A DNA stretch of 14,852 nt, taken from the NCBI GenBank assembly GCA_013297585.1, contig JAAFHG010000047.1, positions 1-14,852 of the forward strand. Direction: 5' to 3'. This document shows, piece after piece, positions 8,562 to 14,481 of this stretch (positions within the stretch are counted from its first letter, which is position 1; the number at the start of each line of letters is the position of its first letter). Position numbers and translations under genes: made by a program. Under the pieces are notes generated by a model. It saw nothing but the letters and a program-made list of their open reading frames with translations, did no database searches and was not told the DNA's origin. The DNA is from Chitinophagales bacterium (GTDB taxonomy: Bacteria; Bacteroidota; Bacteroidia; Chitinophagales; Chitinophagaceae).

Positions 8562-8594
8562 TCCATTTTTTGGACTTTCTTTCCAAATGATAGA
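8562..8594. promoter_or_regulatory. Operator-like site upstream of the regulator gene
   Basis: TCCATTTTTTGGA (8562-8574), extended by one base on each side to GTCCA-N5-TGGAC, is a palindrome. It matches 11 of 13 positions of the repeat in front of H-NOX (TCCGTTTTGTGGA). A degraded copy beginning TCCAAATGATAGA starts at 8582, again 20 bp on. The site is about 50 bp before the regulator ATG on the minus strand and about 106 bp before the predicted sigma54 start on the plus strand. It could therefore both activate the rightward transcript and modulate the regulator gene itself. Confidence 0.6.
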
Positions 8595-8647
8595 TATTTC
8601 TTACATCTCAAAAAATATTTTTTATTGATTATCAGCGTATTAGGTTT

Positions 8648-8662
8648 TGGCACTAGCTTTGA
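8648..8662 (+). promoter_or_regulatory. Sigma54-like -24/-12 promoter for the intergenic RNA
   Basis: TGGCAC, five bases, then TTGA differs from the sigma54 consensus TGGCAC-N5-TTGC only at the last base. It points right, away from the regulator gene, with a predicted start near 8674. The palindromic operator at 8562 lies about 106 bp upstream of that start, the usual place for a bacterial enhancer-binding protein. A caution: TAGCTTTG (8654-8661) inside it also fits the Bacteroidota -7 box TAnnTTTG, although the nearest TTG upstream (8625) leaves a long 26-base spacer. Confidence 0.6.
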
Positions 8663-8673
8663 AAATTGATAGT

Positions 8674-9070
8674 AGCGAAAGAAATAGAGAGATGTAAAAA
8701 ACTAGAAAACATTTAACCCTCTAAGTAATCCTAAATAAAAACAAAAAATTCAGCTTCTTAAAAACACACAACCACCAAACCCTTTAAAAAACAATTTTAA
8801 GTGCTTTAGAAAACAGTAACGAGCGAAAAGATGGTATGTATTGTTGCAAAACAAACATGCATGTGCTAAAAGAAGTACCCCTATTCATTTAGCCCCCCTA
8901 GTAAAGTTGTTGTCGGGCAATTTGGCTCGACAATAACCTTACTGCTAAGCAACATTAGTTAATAGTAATTTCTATAACTTCATACTAGGAGCACTCGGAA
9001 AAGAATTACCCCCTAACCCCTAGTTGTTTACGAACGACGACCATCTGCCAACGCGGATGGTTTTTTATTT
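8674..9070 (+). ncRNA. Candidate sigma54-driven small RNA, about 400 nt
   Basis: This stretch fills most of the 624-bp gap between the regulator and the AIM24 gene and has no ORF longer than about a dozen codons. It begins at the predicted sigma54 start and ends in a strong intrinsic terminator on the same strand. The 5' part (8701-8800) is very G-poor (3 G, 23 C) and so largely unstructured. A 15-bp stem (8901-8915 with 8928-8942, one A-C mismatch and one G-U) follows. It is extended by 8888-8892 with 8945-8949 around an asymmetric bulge holding CCCCCCTA. A second, small stem (8984-8989 with 9019-9024) closes a loop with CCCCCTAACC. It lacks the signatures of tmRNA, RNase P RNA or SRP RNA. 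Both ends are inferred. It could instead be a long leader attenuated before the AIM24 gene. Confidence 0.55.
9040..9070 (+). terminator. Intrinsic terminator of the intergenic RNA
   Basis: CCATCTGC, a CAAC tetraloop, then GCGGATGG forms an 8-bp stem (one T-G pair), extended by an outer A-T pair at 9040/9061, directly followed by TTTTTTATTTT. The U-tract lies only on the plus strand, so it ends rightward transcription. It stands about 90 bp before the AIM24 start codon, which has its own promoter. Confidence 0.85.
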
Positions 9071-9105
9071 TCACAAAACCTTCATACATATTTTTACCCA
9101 TTTTA

Positions 9106-9135
9106 TTTGTTGTTAATGCCAAATAGTTATTTTTG
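9106..9135 (+). promoter_or_regulatory. Bacteroidota housekeeping promoter of the AIM24 gene
   Basis: TTTG at 9106-9109, an 18-base spacer, then TATTTTTG at 9128-9135 matches the primary Bacteroidota promoter pattern (TTTG / TAnnTTTG). The start would be near 9142, giving a leader of about 20 nt before the ATG at 9162. It lies downstream of the terminator at 9041-9070, so the AIM24 gene appears independent of the sigma54 transcript. Confidence 0.65.
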
Positions 9136-9161
9136 AAATAGCTAAAAACAAACCATTAATT

Positions 9162-9956
9162 ATGATACAAAATCACGAAATAGACTACCGCATTTTAGGC
9201 GAAGAAATGCAATATGTAGAAATAGAGCTAGACCCTAACGAAACTGCAGTTGCAGAGCCAGGCGCATTTATGATGATGGATGACGGCATACAAATGCAAA
9301 CCATTTTTGGTGATGGTAGTAACCAACAAAATAGTGGTTTAATGGGCAAATTATTTAGCGCAGGTAAGCGTTTATTAACTGGCGAAAGTTTGTTTATGAC
9401 GGCCTTTACCAATGTAGCTTATGGTAAAAAGCATGTTAGCTTTGCATCGCCCTATCCTGGTAAAATAATTCCGTTGGATTTGCATCGCTTAGGCGGTAGA
9501 ATTACTTGCCAGAAAGATGCGTTTTTATGTGCTGCAAAAGGTGTAAGCGTAGGTATTGAATTTCAACGCAAGCTAGGTACTGGCTTATTTGGGGGTGAAG
9601 GTTTTATTATGCAGAAGTTAGAAGGCGATGGTATGGCCTTTATGCATGCAGGTGGCCACGTACAACAAAAAGAATTGCAATCTGGCGAGATTATAAAAAT
9701 TGATACAGGTTGTATTGTAGCATTTACACAAACCGTTCATTACGATATTCAATTTGTAGGCGGTATTAAAAACACATTATTTGGCGGCGAAGGTGTATTT
9801 TTTGCAACATTGCAAGGCCCTGGCACCGTGTGGATTCAAAGCCTACCAATAAGCCGCTTAGCTAGCAGAATTTTACAATACAGTACAGGAGCCAGAAAAG
9901 AAGAAGGCAGTGTACTTGGTGGTTTGGGTAATTTAATTGATGGCGATAGATGGTAA
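9162..9956 (+). CDS. AIM24 family / TIGR00266 protein
   Basis: This 264-residue soluble protein resembles the AIM24/TIGR00266 family, glycine-rich double-psi beta proteins common in bacteria. The biochemical role is unsettled; the yeast namesake affects mitochondrial inner-membrane organisation. Typical features are the opening that ends in VAEPGAFMMMDDGI, the central LFMTAFTN segment, repeated GLFGGEGF/TLFGGEGVF motifs (about 145 and 210), and a C-terminal QGPGTVWIQSLP. No signal peptide or membrane helix is seen. The length is normal and the ATG follows a good Bacteroidota promoter. It is the only plus-strand protein gene in the window and is flanked by terminators on both sides, so a functional link to the NO system is not implied. 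Confidence 0.9.
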   Translation: MIQNHEIDYRILGEEMQYVEIELDPNETAVAEPGAFMMMDDGIQMQTIFGDGSNQQNSGLMGKLFSAGKRLLTGESLFMTAFTNVAYGKKHVSFASPYPGKIIPLDLHRLGGRITCQKDAFLCAAKGVSVGIEFQRKLGTGLFGGEGFIMQKLEGDGMAFMHAGGHVQQKELQSGEIIKIDTGCIVAFTQTVHYDIQFVGGIKNTLFGGEGVFFATLQGPGTVWIQSLPISRLASRILQYSTGARKEEGSVLGGLGNLIDGDRW

Positions 9957-10146
9957 AATTACGATATGTAATAAACTATTCTTTATACGGCTAATAAATT
10001 CGGTTATATCTAAAGCCTTGTTAAAACGTATTGTGGTAAAAGCACTTAGTTTTATTTTGACTACAACATTGCTAAAGCTTTTTGCCGTTAAGGTTACTGT
10101 ATTTTGTTGCTTAAAAAATCTACCACATAGTATCTTCTACTAAGTT

Positions 10147-10188
10147 ATCTTAAACAGGCACATTATAATCTAATTGCCTGTTTAAGAT
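10147..10188. terminator. Probable terminator between convergent genes
   Basis: A perfect 14-bp inverted repeat (ATCTTAAACAGGCA at 10147-10160, its complement at 10175-10188) with a 14-base loop sits between the convergent AIM24 and glycosyltransferase genes. The T-tract after it is short (TTTTATA on the plus strand once the arm is included), so it may act on both strands. The rest of the gap, 9957-10146, shows nothing I can support. Confidence 0.6.
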
Positions 10189-10199
10189 TTTATAAAGCA

Positions 10200-11393
10200 T
10201 TAAACTTTGTTTATTTTTATTGTTTTGTACTTATTAAACAATAGCTGATACATTAACACAAGCCATACGCTAAAACATGGTAGTGCCTTGAGTGCGTAGG
10301 CTATGAAGAAATTTACACGCACTGAATGTGGAAATAGATCGGTAACTGAAAATGTGGTAACAACAATTGTAAATATTAGTAGTAAATAGACCCATTTTGC
10401 AGTAGGTACGGCTTGTACCACAAACCAAATAGCCACACCTGTAACGGCAATTACATAAGTTGGCGACTCGGCTGATGTGCTAAATATTACAACACTAATA
10501 AGCAATAGCGCCAAATAGGATAGCCGAAAATACACATGCTTAAATTGGCTTACCCTTACATATGGCAATAGCAACATGATGCCTGCTGGTACAATAATGA
10601 GATAGTTGCGTAAATTGGCTACCTTAAATATTCTACGTACCATACCAAGTACCGATAAATCTTGCAGATTCATAGCTATTGAGCTATCGGTATTTTGTAC
10701 ATTTTTGGCCACAAGCGAGTGGTACCAATCTTGATAAGATTGTACAATAAATGCAGGCGAAGACATAACCATTGGTAAGCAAAACAAAACTATTAGCCAA
10801 AAAACAAACCAGCCAATAAACTTGATTTTGTGCTTTGAGAAAAAGAAAAAAGCGAGTCCTACAATCCCATACAACTTTACATAAAAGCCAGCTACAATAA
10901 ACAATGTAGCCCAAATATCAAGCTCTTTTTCTATCAAGATAAATGCTAGTAACATCCAACTAGTTAACATAGGGTTAAACTGTACACTGTGCGTAGATGT
11001 CATCATTTCTACTGCTGTAATTAGTAGTATTACATTTTTTTGATGACTAGTAAGGGGCAAATATTTAATGGCAACAAATAAGGTAGCAGCATTGGCCATG
11101 CACCACAAAAAGCAACCAACATAATTATTTAGCATGGCAAATGGGGCGATAATAATACTAAACAATGGCCCGTAATGGTTAGCATCATCATATTCATTAG
11201 GGTACTGTAGATATAAGTTTTGGTGCTGTAGCGTATGCTGAAAAACGCCTTTGTATATTAAAAAATTATTAATCGAATTTAAACCTCTACTAAGCTCTAA
11301 GGTTACTGCAATTGCGGCCAGTAAAAACCATAAAATGGTGGGGAGAGTTAGTTCGTATTTGTAAATCTTAACTTGTTTGTTAACGATATTCAT
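10200..11393 (-). CDS. GT87-like (DUF2029) membrane glycosyltransferase
   Basis: This 397-residue, very hydrophobic protein has roughly ten predicted membrane helices, the first at about residues 18-35. After the first helix comes a loop with NLYLQYPNEYDDANHYGPLFSII, typical of DUF2029/GT87 polyprenol-phosphate-dependent sugar transferases (the acidic residues here would be candidates for catalysis). The YGPLF motif and later FYVKLYGIVGL also fit that family. It would act in the inner membrane, moving a sugar from a lipid carrier to an external acceptor; substrate unknown. The ATG at 11393 lies about 25 bases after a housekeeping-type -7 box, and terminators flank the gene, so it is probably monocistronic. 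Family placement is moderate: other integral-membrane GT-C enzymes look alike. Confidence 0.75.
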   Translation of the reverse strand: MNIVNKQVKIYKYELTLPTILWFLLAAIAVTLELSRGLNSINNFLIYKGVFQHTLQHQNLYLQYPNEYDDANHYGPLFSIIIAPFAMLNNYVGCFLWCMANAATLFVAIKYLPLTSHQKNVILLITAVEMMTSTHSVQFNPMLTSWMLLAFILIEKELDIWATLFIVAGFYVKLYGIVGLAFFFFSKHKIKFIGWFVFWLIVLFCLPMVMSSPAFIVQSYQDWYHSLVAKNVQNTDSSIAMNLQDLSVLGMVRRIFKVANLRNYLIIVPAGIMLLLPYVRVSQFKHVYFRLSYLALLLISVVIFSTSAESPTYVIAVTGVAIWFVVQAVPTAKWVYLLLIFTIVVTTFSVTDLFPHSVRVNFFIAYALKALPCFSVWLVLMYQLLFNKYKTIKINKV

Positions 11394-11417
11394 TTTTTTA
11401 AAGGAGAGGGTATTTTA

Positions 11418-11450
11418 CAAAAATAGAGAGGTTAGTGCTTAAAAGGCAAA
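11418..11450 (-). promoter_or_regulatory. Housekeeping promoter of the glycosyltransferase gene
   Basis: On the minus strand TTTG (11447-11450), a 21-base spacer, then TATTTTTG (11418-11425) fits the Bacteroidota pattern. It lies between the THX terminator and the glycosyltransferase ATG, giving a short leader. Confidence 0.55.
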
Positions 11451-11467
11451 GAACTGTAGGAAATAAA

Positions 11468-11493
11468 AAACGGTTGCAATATTGCAACCGTTT
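11468..11493 (-). terminator. Terminator after ribosomal protein THX gene
   Basis: A perfect 26-base palindrome with the half-site AAACGGTTGCAAT. Read leftwards it is a GC-containing hairpin followed by TTTTTTATTT, so it ends the THX transcript about 25 bases after its stop codon. On the plus strand the following T-run is much weaker. Confidence 0.85.
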
Positions 11494-11518
11494 AAAAAGC
11501 TATTAATACAATGCTTTA

Positions 11519-11641
11519 TTAAGATGCTTTTACTTCAGCAACTTTTGTAGTTACTTTTTTTGCTGCATTTGCAGGACGGCATTTGCCGAAAGAGCCTTTA
11601 AAGCGCTTACCTTTTGCAGTTTTTTTGTCTCCTCTACCCAT
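11519..11641 (-). CDS. 30S ribosomal protein THX
   Basis: This short 40-codon gene begins MGRGDKKTAKGKRFKGSFGK and continues CRPANAAKK, the recognisable pattern of the small basic THX protein (MGKGDxKTxRGKIxxGSYGxxRP). THX binds the head of the 30S subunit, where it stabilises 16S rRNA folds, and is common in Bacteroidota and Thermus. The protein is strongly basic, as expected, with a C-terminal tail of about 15 residues (VTTKVAEVKAS) beyond the conserved core. It sits between two terminators, downstream of the HU gene on the same strand. No perfect TAnnTTTG box is seen just before it, so it may use a weaker promoter or readthrough from HU. Confidence 0.9.
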   Translation of the reverse strand: MGRGDKKTAKGKRFKGSFGKCRPANAAKKVTTKVAEVKAS

Positions 11642-11687
11642 GATAATTGTGTTTTAAATTTTTGTCGTGAGCTGTAAAAGTAAAAAA

Positions 11688-11705
11688 TCCTGCAATACAG
11701 CAGGA
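11688..11705 (-). terminator. Terminator after HU gene
   Basis: TCCTGC, six-base loop, GCAGGA. Read on the minus strand the hairpin is followed by TTTTTTA, an intrinsic terminator about 30 bases beyond the HU stop codon. Confidence 0.8.
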
Positions 11706-11735
11706 CTTTTAAATTTTTTTGGTAAAAATTGTGTG

Positions 11736-12005
11736 TTAAATTTTGGCACTCAACTCTTTACCAGCTTTAAATTTAGCAACTTTTTTAGCTTTAATTTTAA
11801 TAGCAGCACCAGTTTGTGGGTTACGACCAGTTCTTGCTGCACGCTTAGATACAGAGAAAGTACCAAAACCAACTAAAGTAACTTTATCGCCCTTTTTCAA
11901 GGTTTTTGTAACAGTAGCAGTAAACGAATCTAATACTGCGTTTGCTTGTGTTTTTGTTATGCCAGCATCTTCAGATAGTTGGGCAACTAATTCGGCTTTG
12001 TTCAT
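11736..12005 (-). CDS. HU-family DNA-binding protein
   Basis: This 89-residue protein is a canonical HU/IHF-family histone-like protein that bends and compacts DNA as a dimer. It opens with MNKAELVAQLSEDAGITKTQA (the N-terminal helix pair), carries the GFGTFSV core turn at about residues 47-53, and has the beta-arm region RAARTGRNPQTGAAIKI with the conserved RNPQTG whose proline intercalates into DNA. It closes with FKAGKELSAKI. The length is typical. A good housekeeping promoter lies upstream and a terminator lies just downstream, so it is likely highly expressed and monocistronic. I cannot tell HU from an IHF-like paralogue by eye, so no symbol is given. Confidence 0.95.
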   Translation of the reverse strand: MNKAELVAQLSEDAGITKTQANAVLDSFTATVTKTLKKGDKVTLVGFGTFSVSKRAARTGRNPQTGAAIKIKAKKVAKFKAGKELSAKI

Positions 12006-12036
12006 GTGTATAATTTTAAATGTTATTTTAGAGAAA

Positions 12037-12066
12037 CAAAATTATTCGCTTTTCATTACCAACAAA
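12037..12066 (-). promoter_or_regulatory. Housekeeping promoter of the HU gene
   Basis: On the minus strand TTTG (12063-12066), an 18-base spacer, then TAATTTTG (12037-12044) is a perfect Bacteroidota-type promoter with the same spacing as the AIM24 one. Start near 12030, leader about 25 nt. Confidence 0.7.
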
Positions 12067-12104
12067 ATAAATTTACTATAATCTTTCATTTTTTAGTGTC
12101 ACTT

Positions 12105-12129
12105 AAAAGCCTTATCCACAAAGGCTTTT
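12105..12129 (-). terminator. Possible terminator after the xth-DUF4286 unit
   Basis: AAAAGCCTT and AAGGCTTTT form a 9-bp stem with a 7-base loop. It lies about 120 bp past the DUF4286 stop and upstream of the HU promoter on the same strand. The T-run within and after the arm is only four bases, so efficiency is uncertain. Nothing else is evident in 12130-12248. Confidence 0.5.
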
Positions 12130-12248
12130 GCGATGCAACTGTAAGTAACAAACTGTTAAAAGTGCCGTAAATATTGGATAGTATCGCATTTGTCTACTAT
12201 AGAATTTTGTAAAACATAGTATTTATAGGCGTTTGCGGTTGTAACAAA

Positions 12249-12554
12249 TTATTGCATTATCTGCATTAAGCTTCTAAAACCAATTGTTTGATTGCCCCAT
12301 TCTTTTAAAGCATCTTCTCGTAATGCTGCTGCGTGTATTGCAACATACCTGTTGTAATCTGCTTTACTTTCAGCATAATATTGGGTAGCATAGGTAACGC
12401 TTTCACTTTCATCTACCTCTAGCAAGCGCACAAATTGAAATTTGGTAAAACAACCCTTTGCCATTACTTCAGGTATATGTTTTGCTTTCATCCAAGCTAC
12501 CCATGCATCGTGTATTTGATGAGATATTTGGGTGGTTACGTTGTAGATGTACAT
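12249..12554 (-). CDS. DUF4286 family protein
   Basis: This 101-residue small soluble protein opens with MYIYNVTTQISHQIHDAWVAW and includes HIPEVMAKGCFTKFQFVRLLEVDES and TYATQYYAESKADYNRYV, the hallmark segments of the DUF4286 family widely found in Bacteroidota. The fold probably resembles a ferredoxin-like alpha/beta dimeric barrel, but the function is unknown. The ATG lies 16 bases after the exonuclease III stop, so the two are probably co-transcribed. This pairing may only reflect operon economy. Confidence 0.85.
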   Translation of the reverse strand: MYIYNVTTQISHQIHDAWVAWMKAKHIPEVMAKGCFTKFQFVRLLEVDESESVTYATQYYAESKADYNRYVAIHAAALREDALKEWGNQTIGFRSLMQIMQ

Positions 12555-12570
12555 GTTTTTAGTTTTCTTT

Positions 12571-13341
12571 TTAATCTTTCAACTCTAAATAAATAGGGCA
12601 ATGGTCGCTGTGCTTAACATCAGGATAAATATCAGCGTTCACAATTCTATCTTTTAAGTTGCTTGTAACGCTAATATAATCGATGCGCCAGCCTTTGTTT
12701 TGTAAGCGTACTGATGGAAAACGTTGGCTCCACCAGCTGTAACAATGTGGCTTATCAGGATGCATAACTCTAAATGAATCTACCCAATCTTTTGCTAAAA
12801 ATTGATCCATCCAAGCTCGCTCTTCTGGTAAAAACCCTGATGAGTTTTTGTTGCCTTTAGGGTCGTGAATATCTATTGGATGGTGAGCAATATTATAGTC
12901 GCCTGTTACTATTAGCTGTGGTCTTTTCTTGCGTAAATGCGCCAAGTGTTCGTCAAACTCGGCTAGCCATTGGTACTTGTATGTTTGTCTTTCATCACCA
13001 CTTGTGCCACTTGGAAAATAAGCATTCACTAAAGTGATGTCGCCAAAATCTGCACGGATAACTCTGCCTTCAAAATCGCTTTGATCTATAGCGCTACCAT
13101 ATACAACATTATCAGGTACAATTTTGGTAAGTATAGCCACACCACTATACCCTTTTTTTTGCGCTGAAAATGTGTAGGAATGATAGCCTAAGGCTTCAAA
13201 CTGTTTTACATCTATATCTTCTTTGTGTGCTTTGGTTTCTTGTATACAAATGATGTCTGCAGGATCGGTGGCTAACCACTCTACAAACCCCTTTTTAATG
13301 GCGGCTCTTATACCGTTTAAGTTGTATGAAATAATGCGCAT
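12571..13341 (-). CDS. xth: Exodeoxyribonuclease III / AP endonuclease
   Basis: This 256-residue enzyme of the ExoIII/APE1 family cuts DNA at abasic sites and removes 3'-blocking groups in base-excision repair. All active-site motifs are present: Asn7 (SYNLNGIRAA), metal-binding Glu35 (IQETK), Tyr108 (AYFPSG), Asp148 and Asn150 (TGDYN), the GWRIDY motif with Asp221, and the C-terminal SDHCP with catalytic Asp246-His247. Length and start are typical. It is the first gene of a two-gene unit with DUF4286. No perfect housekeeping promoter was found in the 134-bp gap upstream (13342-13475). Confidence 0.95.
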   Translation of the reverse strand: MRIISYNLNGIRAAIKKGFVEWLATDPADIICIQETKAHKEDIDVKQFEALGYHSYTFSAQKKGYSGVAILTKIVPDNVVYGSAIDQSDFEGRVIRADFGDITLVNAYFPSGTSGDERQTYKYQWLAEFDEHLAHLRKKRPQLIVTGDYNIAHHPIDIHDPKGNKNSSGFLPEERAWMDQFLAKDWVDSFRVMHPDKPHCYSWWSQRFPSVRLQNKGWRIDYISVTSNLKDRIVNADIYPDVKHSDHCPIYLELKD

Positions 13342-13475
13342 AAAGTGTGGTAATTAGATGTTTTAAAATTGATGATAAAGCTACGCTTTGATAAAATTTG
13401 AATAATGATATAAACGATGCAGTGTGCGACGCAACCCAAGCTGATAAAGGGTTTGCAGCTGGTTACATAAGCCTT

Positions 13476-14309
13476 CTACTTCTTTTCTACCAGCTTACCC
13501 ATAGGAAAAGTGATACCTAAATTCAATATCCATTCGTAAGTACCAAAGCTATGGTTTACGGTGCCTTTGTAAATGCCTAAGCCGCTGTAGCTAGCATAAT
13601 CGAGCTTATTGCAATATTCTAGAAAAACTGTCTTAAAAAATGTGGCTTTTATGGTACCTTCAACACCAACGTTCCAGCCGCCAATTTGAAAATGTGGGTC
13701 GTTTGGTTTACTGCCACCAAGTGTGCTAAATGAGTTTTCTACATGTGGAATAACGGGGCCAATCCCAGCTTTACCAAGGGCATCTACTTTAAAATTTCCG
13801 TTTTTAGATTCGTGCAAGCCCCAGCGTTTTACAATGTTAAACAGCAAAAAATTTGCACCATTATTTAAGTAGTAGAAATAACCGTTTGGCTCGGTAAAGG
13901 CAACAATACTATCTACAGGTCTATTATTGAGCTTGCCTACAATTCTCGCATTTTGTTCTGCAGCTATAAATTTGGTGTGGTCAAAATTAATTTCGAATGC
14001 TAGCCCTTTTTTCTTGTTAAAAAAATAGCCAATGCGGTAGTTGTATTGTGGTATTGAAATAGGTATTTTTAGTAGGTTACCTTCATCCCACCCTGGCCTA
14101 TCGTGGCCTGTGATGTTTACAAATTTATAATCGTTGCCCAGTTCGGGTTGTTTTACTTTTATGTTGCTTTTAGTGTACCATTCTTTATTGTAGCCCCAAC
14201 TGAAGTAAAACTCGCCTTTACGCTCTTTTTTCTTGCTTTGTGCTTGTACTGCATTTATACAAAAAAGTACCACTACAACTGCCGCAATGGCTTTAAAAAA
14301 TACCTTCAT
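13476..14309 (-). CDS. Exported outer-membrane-type protein, unknown function
   Basis: This 277-residue protein has a clear signal peptide: a basic start, a hydrophobic core (about 6-18), and a likely signal peptidase I cut after NAVQA at residue 23. The mature part shows alternating aromatic/polar stretches (GEFYFSWGYNKEWY, YNYRIGYFFNKKKGLAFEINFDHTKF) and ends with strand-like segments (WILNLGITFPMGKL), consistent with an 8- to 12-strand outer-membrane beta-barrel. I do not recognise a named family; similar unnamed proteins are common in Bacteroidota. It has its own likely -7 box and lies after a terminator, so it is probably monocistronic. Confidence 0.8.
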   Translation of the reverse strand: MKVFFKAIAAVVVVLFCINAVQAQSKKKERKGEFYFSWGYNKEWYTKSNIKVKQPELGNDYKFVNITGHDRPGWDEGNLLKIPISIPQYNYRIGYFFNKKKGLAFEINFDHTKFIAAEQNARIVGKLNNRPVDSIVAFTEPNGYFYYLNNGANFLLFNIVKRWGLHESKNGNFKVDALGKAGIGPVIPHVENSFSTLGGSKPNDPHFQIGGWNVGVEGTIKATFFKTVFLEYCNKLDYASYSGLGIYKGTVNHSFGTYEWILNLGITFPMGKLVEKK

Positions 14310-14340
14310 TACTTAAAAAATTTGCTTAAAAATATTGTGA

Positions 14341-14348
14341 CAAAGATA
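14341..14348 (-). promoter_or_regulatory. -7 promoter box of the outer-membrane protein gene
   Basis: TATCTTTG on the minus strand matches TAnnTTTG about 32 bases before the ATG. No clear TTTG element is found at the expected distance upstream, so only half the promoter is supported. Confidence 0.4.
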
Positions 14349-14419
14349 ATGGCTGTGCGTATAAGCTAGTAAAGGACTAAAGCATTAAAATATATAAAAT
14401 ATTTTATATTTAAAAGGCA

Positions 14420-14458
14420 AAAAAGGGGCAAATAATGTTTAACTATTTGCCCCTTTTT
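14420..14458 (-). terminator. Terminator after the RND adaptor gene
   Basis: A perfect 15-bp stem (AAAAAGGGGCAAATA at 14420-14434 and its complement at 14444-14458) with a 9-base loop. The arms end in A5/T5, so it can act in either direction. It lies about 25 bases past the adaptor stop codon. Confidence 0.85.
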
Positions 14459-14481
14459 AAAAACAGTAATATATATGCTAT

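Noticed and set aside
8888..9070. 6S RNA, tmRNA, RNase P or SRP RNA in the intergenic region
   Set aside because: No tRNA-like ends or tag frame, no GAGGAAAGTCC-type segment, no SRP tetraloop motif, and the main stem lacks the large central bubble of 6S RNA. The 6S possibility is the hardest to exclude by eye.
9937..10143. Plus-strand 68-codon frame overlapping the end of the AIM24 gene
   Set aside because: Its product is a hydrophobic, low-information sequence with no recognisable family or promoter, and it overlaps the AIM24 C-terminus. The region is more likely a non-coding convergent gap.
11740..11755. TGGCAC sigma54-like hit at the end of the HU gene
   Set aside because: It lies inside coding sequence and the -12 half (TCTT) does not match. 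Another TGGCAC near 172 in the partial kinase gene also lacks a -12 element.
11743..12081. Plus-strand 112-codon frame opposite HU
   Set aside because: A shadow of the HU coding sequence. The same reasoning rejects the other plus-strand frames opposite the kinase and regulator genes.
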